Source: Pseudomonadales bacterium
Lineage (GTDB): Bacteria; Pseudomonadota; Gammaproteobacteria; Pseudomonadales; DT-91
Assembly: GCA_013215025.1 (NCBI GenBank)
Contig: JABSRR010000165.1
Location: 1 to 7,451, forward strand
DNA length: 7,451 nt
Direction of reading: 5' to 3'
The position numbers and the translations under genes were made by a program. Numbering within the stretch: the stretch's first letter is position 1; each line of letters opens with the position of its first letter. A model generated the notes under the pieces. It was not told where the DNA came from, ran no database searches, and was given only the letters and a program-made list of their open reading frames with translations. This document shows, piece by piece, positions 6,389-7,451 of the stretch.

Positions 6389-6883
6389 CTATACTCCTAT
6401 TTTATAATTAACGTTAAAGTTTAAAGTTTTTCTACGAACAGTTTGGTCTTTGTCGTTATTGTATAAGTTATACACTAACTGAGAATCACCACTCTCTTCA
6501 AATAGTAAGTTTCCGACAGACACACCATTCATGTCACCCGAAAACCCATGTAAAATTGTAAATATGCGCTCTGCACTATCTTCATGTACATCTAACAAGT
6601 CGTTTAGATTTTGTATCATCTTGTCATTGCATGCATCGGGCTCTATGATAGTATCAAGCTGTATCTCAACCTGCGATTCAAAGTTATGCTCAGTTCCAAT
6701 TTGATGAACCGTATTAAGATTCTTTGTTAGTTCATTGATAGTAATCATCGGGAACGTGTTTTTCGATAAAGCGTTATTTACCCTGCGCATATTGATAGCG
6801 TTAAAAAAGGTAAAAACATTCTTAACATTAGTCATCAAGTTTGCATCTGCTTGTAAGTGTTGTCTAATTGCTTTTGTTATCAT
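6389..6883 (-). CDS. Probable tail terminator protein (lambda U-like)
   Basis: Protein of 164 residues, probably the terminator that caps the head-proximal end of the tail tube and stops its polymerisation. The N-terminus is helical (ITKAIRQHLQADANLM). Beta-strand segments follow: FPMITINEL at about 45-53, ESQVEIQLDT at about 69-78, and a C-terminal RRKTLNFNVNYKIGV. This layout, ending in an 'R-x-x-L-x-F-x-V-x-Y' strand, is typical of phage tail terminator and DUF3168-like proteins. It is somewhat longer than lambda gpU (131 residues). It sits between the Z-like gene, with which it shares a four-base ATGA overlap, and the tube gene, which starts two bases after its TAG stop. The position supports the role as much as the sequence does. 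A generic minor tail or neck protein is the alternative. Confidence 0.65.
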   Translation of the reverse strand: MITKAIRQHLQADANLMTNVKNVFTFFNAINMRRVNNALSKNTFPMITINELTKNLNTVHQIGTEHNFESQVEIQLDTIIEPDACNDKMIQNLNDLLDVHEDSAERIFTILHGFSGDMNGVSVGNLLFEESGDSQLVYNLYNNDKDQTVRRKTLNFNVNYKIGV

Positions 6884-7437
6884 GTCGCTAATGCCGAAAA
6901 TTTCTTATCAAATTCTTTAAATATGTTATTGGCTGTTTCGTTAGCCATGTCATTCAAAATGTCATCAAAGTCTTGACCTTCTGTCATAAAAGGATTAGGA
7001 TCTCTCTTACCCCATGCCCAGTTGCGTTTATAGTATCTCTCACGCTTTTTATCACCTTTAGTAAAGTCACCCGCAGGCTTTGGTCTATATCTTTTGCCTT
7101 TATAAGTCCTAGAACGCTTAGTTAATTCCTTGCCTGATATTTTACCCTCAGGAACACCGTAAGTAAGCAACATATCTTGGATAGAGTTAGAATATACAGT
7201 GTAATTTAAGATAGAACCTTTGCCTGCCCTTGGATTACTATCACCAACCCATCTTATCTTCTTCTGTAACCTGCCAGTAGGCTTTTTAAATGACCTAGTG
7301 TTGCTTTGTGCTTTTCTGTGTATTCTACGAGATGCTTTGATGTAAGCAGGCTTACCTGCATCAATAAGCTCAGAGTTACCAAATGATTTTAAAGACTTTT
7401 TAAGTGCCTTGAAGTTATGGAACTTAGTTCTTACCAT
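6880..7437 (-). CDS. HK97 gp10-like / lambda Z-like tail completion protein
   Basis: Probable tail completion or head-tail joining protein of 185 residues; lambda gpZ is of similar length (about 192). The protein is strongly basic. It carries a TGRLQKKIRW motif at about residues 54-63 and a PFMTEG motif at about 139-144, which resemble the 'TG.L' and 'PF' motifs of HK97 gp10-type proteins. A Lys/Arg-rich arm at about 105-136 lies between them and could be an insertion relative to shorter family members. Its place directly before the terminator and tube genes is the Z position of the lambda order. The stop codon overlaps the next start as ATGA, which suggests translational coupling. No good ribosome binding site is visible before the ATG at 7437, and the frame stays open to the window edge, so a more upstream start cannot be excluded. 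The family call is from motif memory and gene order, not a search. Confidence 0.68.
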   Translation of the reverse strand: MVRTKFHNFKALKKSLKSFGNSELIDAGKPAYIKASRRIHRKAQSNTRSFKKPTGRLQKKIRWVGDSNPRAGKGSILNYTVYSNSIQDMLLTYGVPEGKISGKELTKRSRTYKGKRYRPKPAGDFTKGDKKRERYYKRNWAWGKRDPNPFMTEGQDFDDILNDMANETANNIFKEFDKKFSALAT

Positions 7438-7451
7438 TAGTAGAAAAGATT

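Noticed and set aside
6735..6920. Plus-strand open frame across the terminator / Z-like junction
   Set aside because: Antisense to two well-supported coupled genes; its hydrophobic content is a by-product of AT-rich antisense codons.

Overview
The window is a stretch of a tailed double-stranded DNA phage or prophage genome. It carries part of the tail morphogenesis module. Every credible gene lies on the minus strand, so transcription runs from high to low coordinates. The DNA is AT-rich. Ribosome binding sites are of the AGGAG type, usually six bases before ATG, which points to a bacterial host. No host gene, integrase or tRNA is present, so neither the host nor the state (free phage or prophage) can be fixed. 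The gene order matches the lambda tail operon Z-U-V-G-(G)T-H, and no sheath gene adjoins the tube gene. A siphovirus-like, long non-contractile tail is therefore the best reading.

In transcription order the window holds: an HK97 gp10/lambda Z-like tail completion protein (6880-7437); a probable tail terminator (6389-6883); the probable major tail tube protein (5934-6386); a tail assembly chaperone (5573-5914), whose reading frame can pass into a second frame (to 5265) by -1 ribosomal frameshifting on a run of nine A; and a short tape measure protein with a recognisable tape measure domain (3358-5262). Three proteins without an assigned function follow (2324-3358, 1660-2322, 411-1667) in the place where tail-tip or baseplate genes normally sit. 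After a 107-base gap with a promoter-like sequence and a hairpin comes the start of another gene of unknown function, cut by the window edge (1-303).

Working together, the chaperone and its frameshift fusion should coat the tape measure and recruit tube subunits. The tape measure sets tail length. The terminator and completion protein cap the head-proximal end. The three unknown proteins and the partial gene most likely build the distal tip and its attachments. Genes are packed with 4-base, 1-base and 8-base overlaps, as in one polycistronic late operon; the one real break is at 304-410.

The part that looks least described is the tail-tip block 1-3358. It shows no recognisable lambda M/L/K/I/J-type genes. 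I see no defence system, CRISPR array, RNA gene or insertion sequence.
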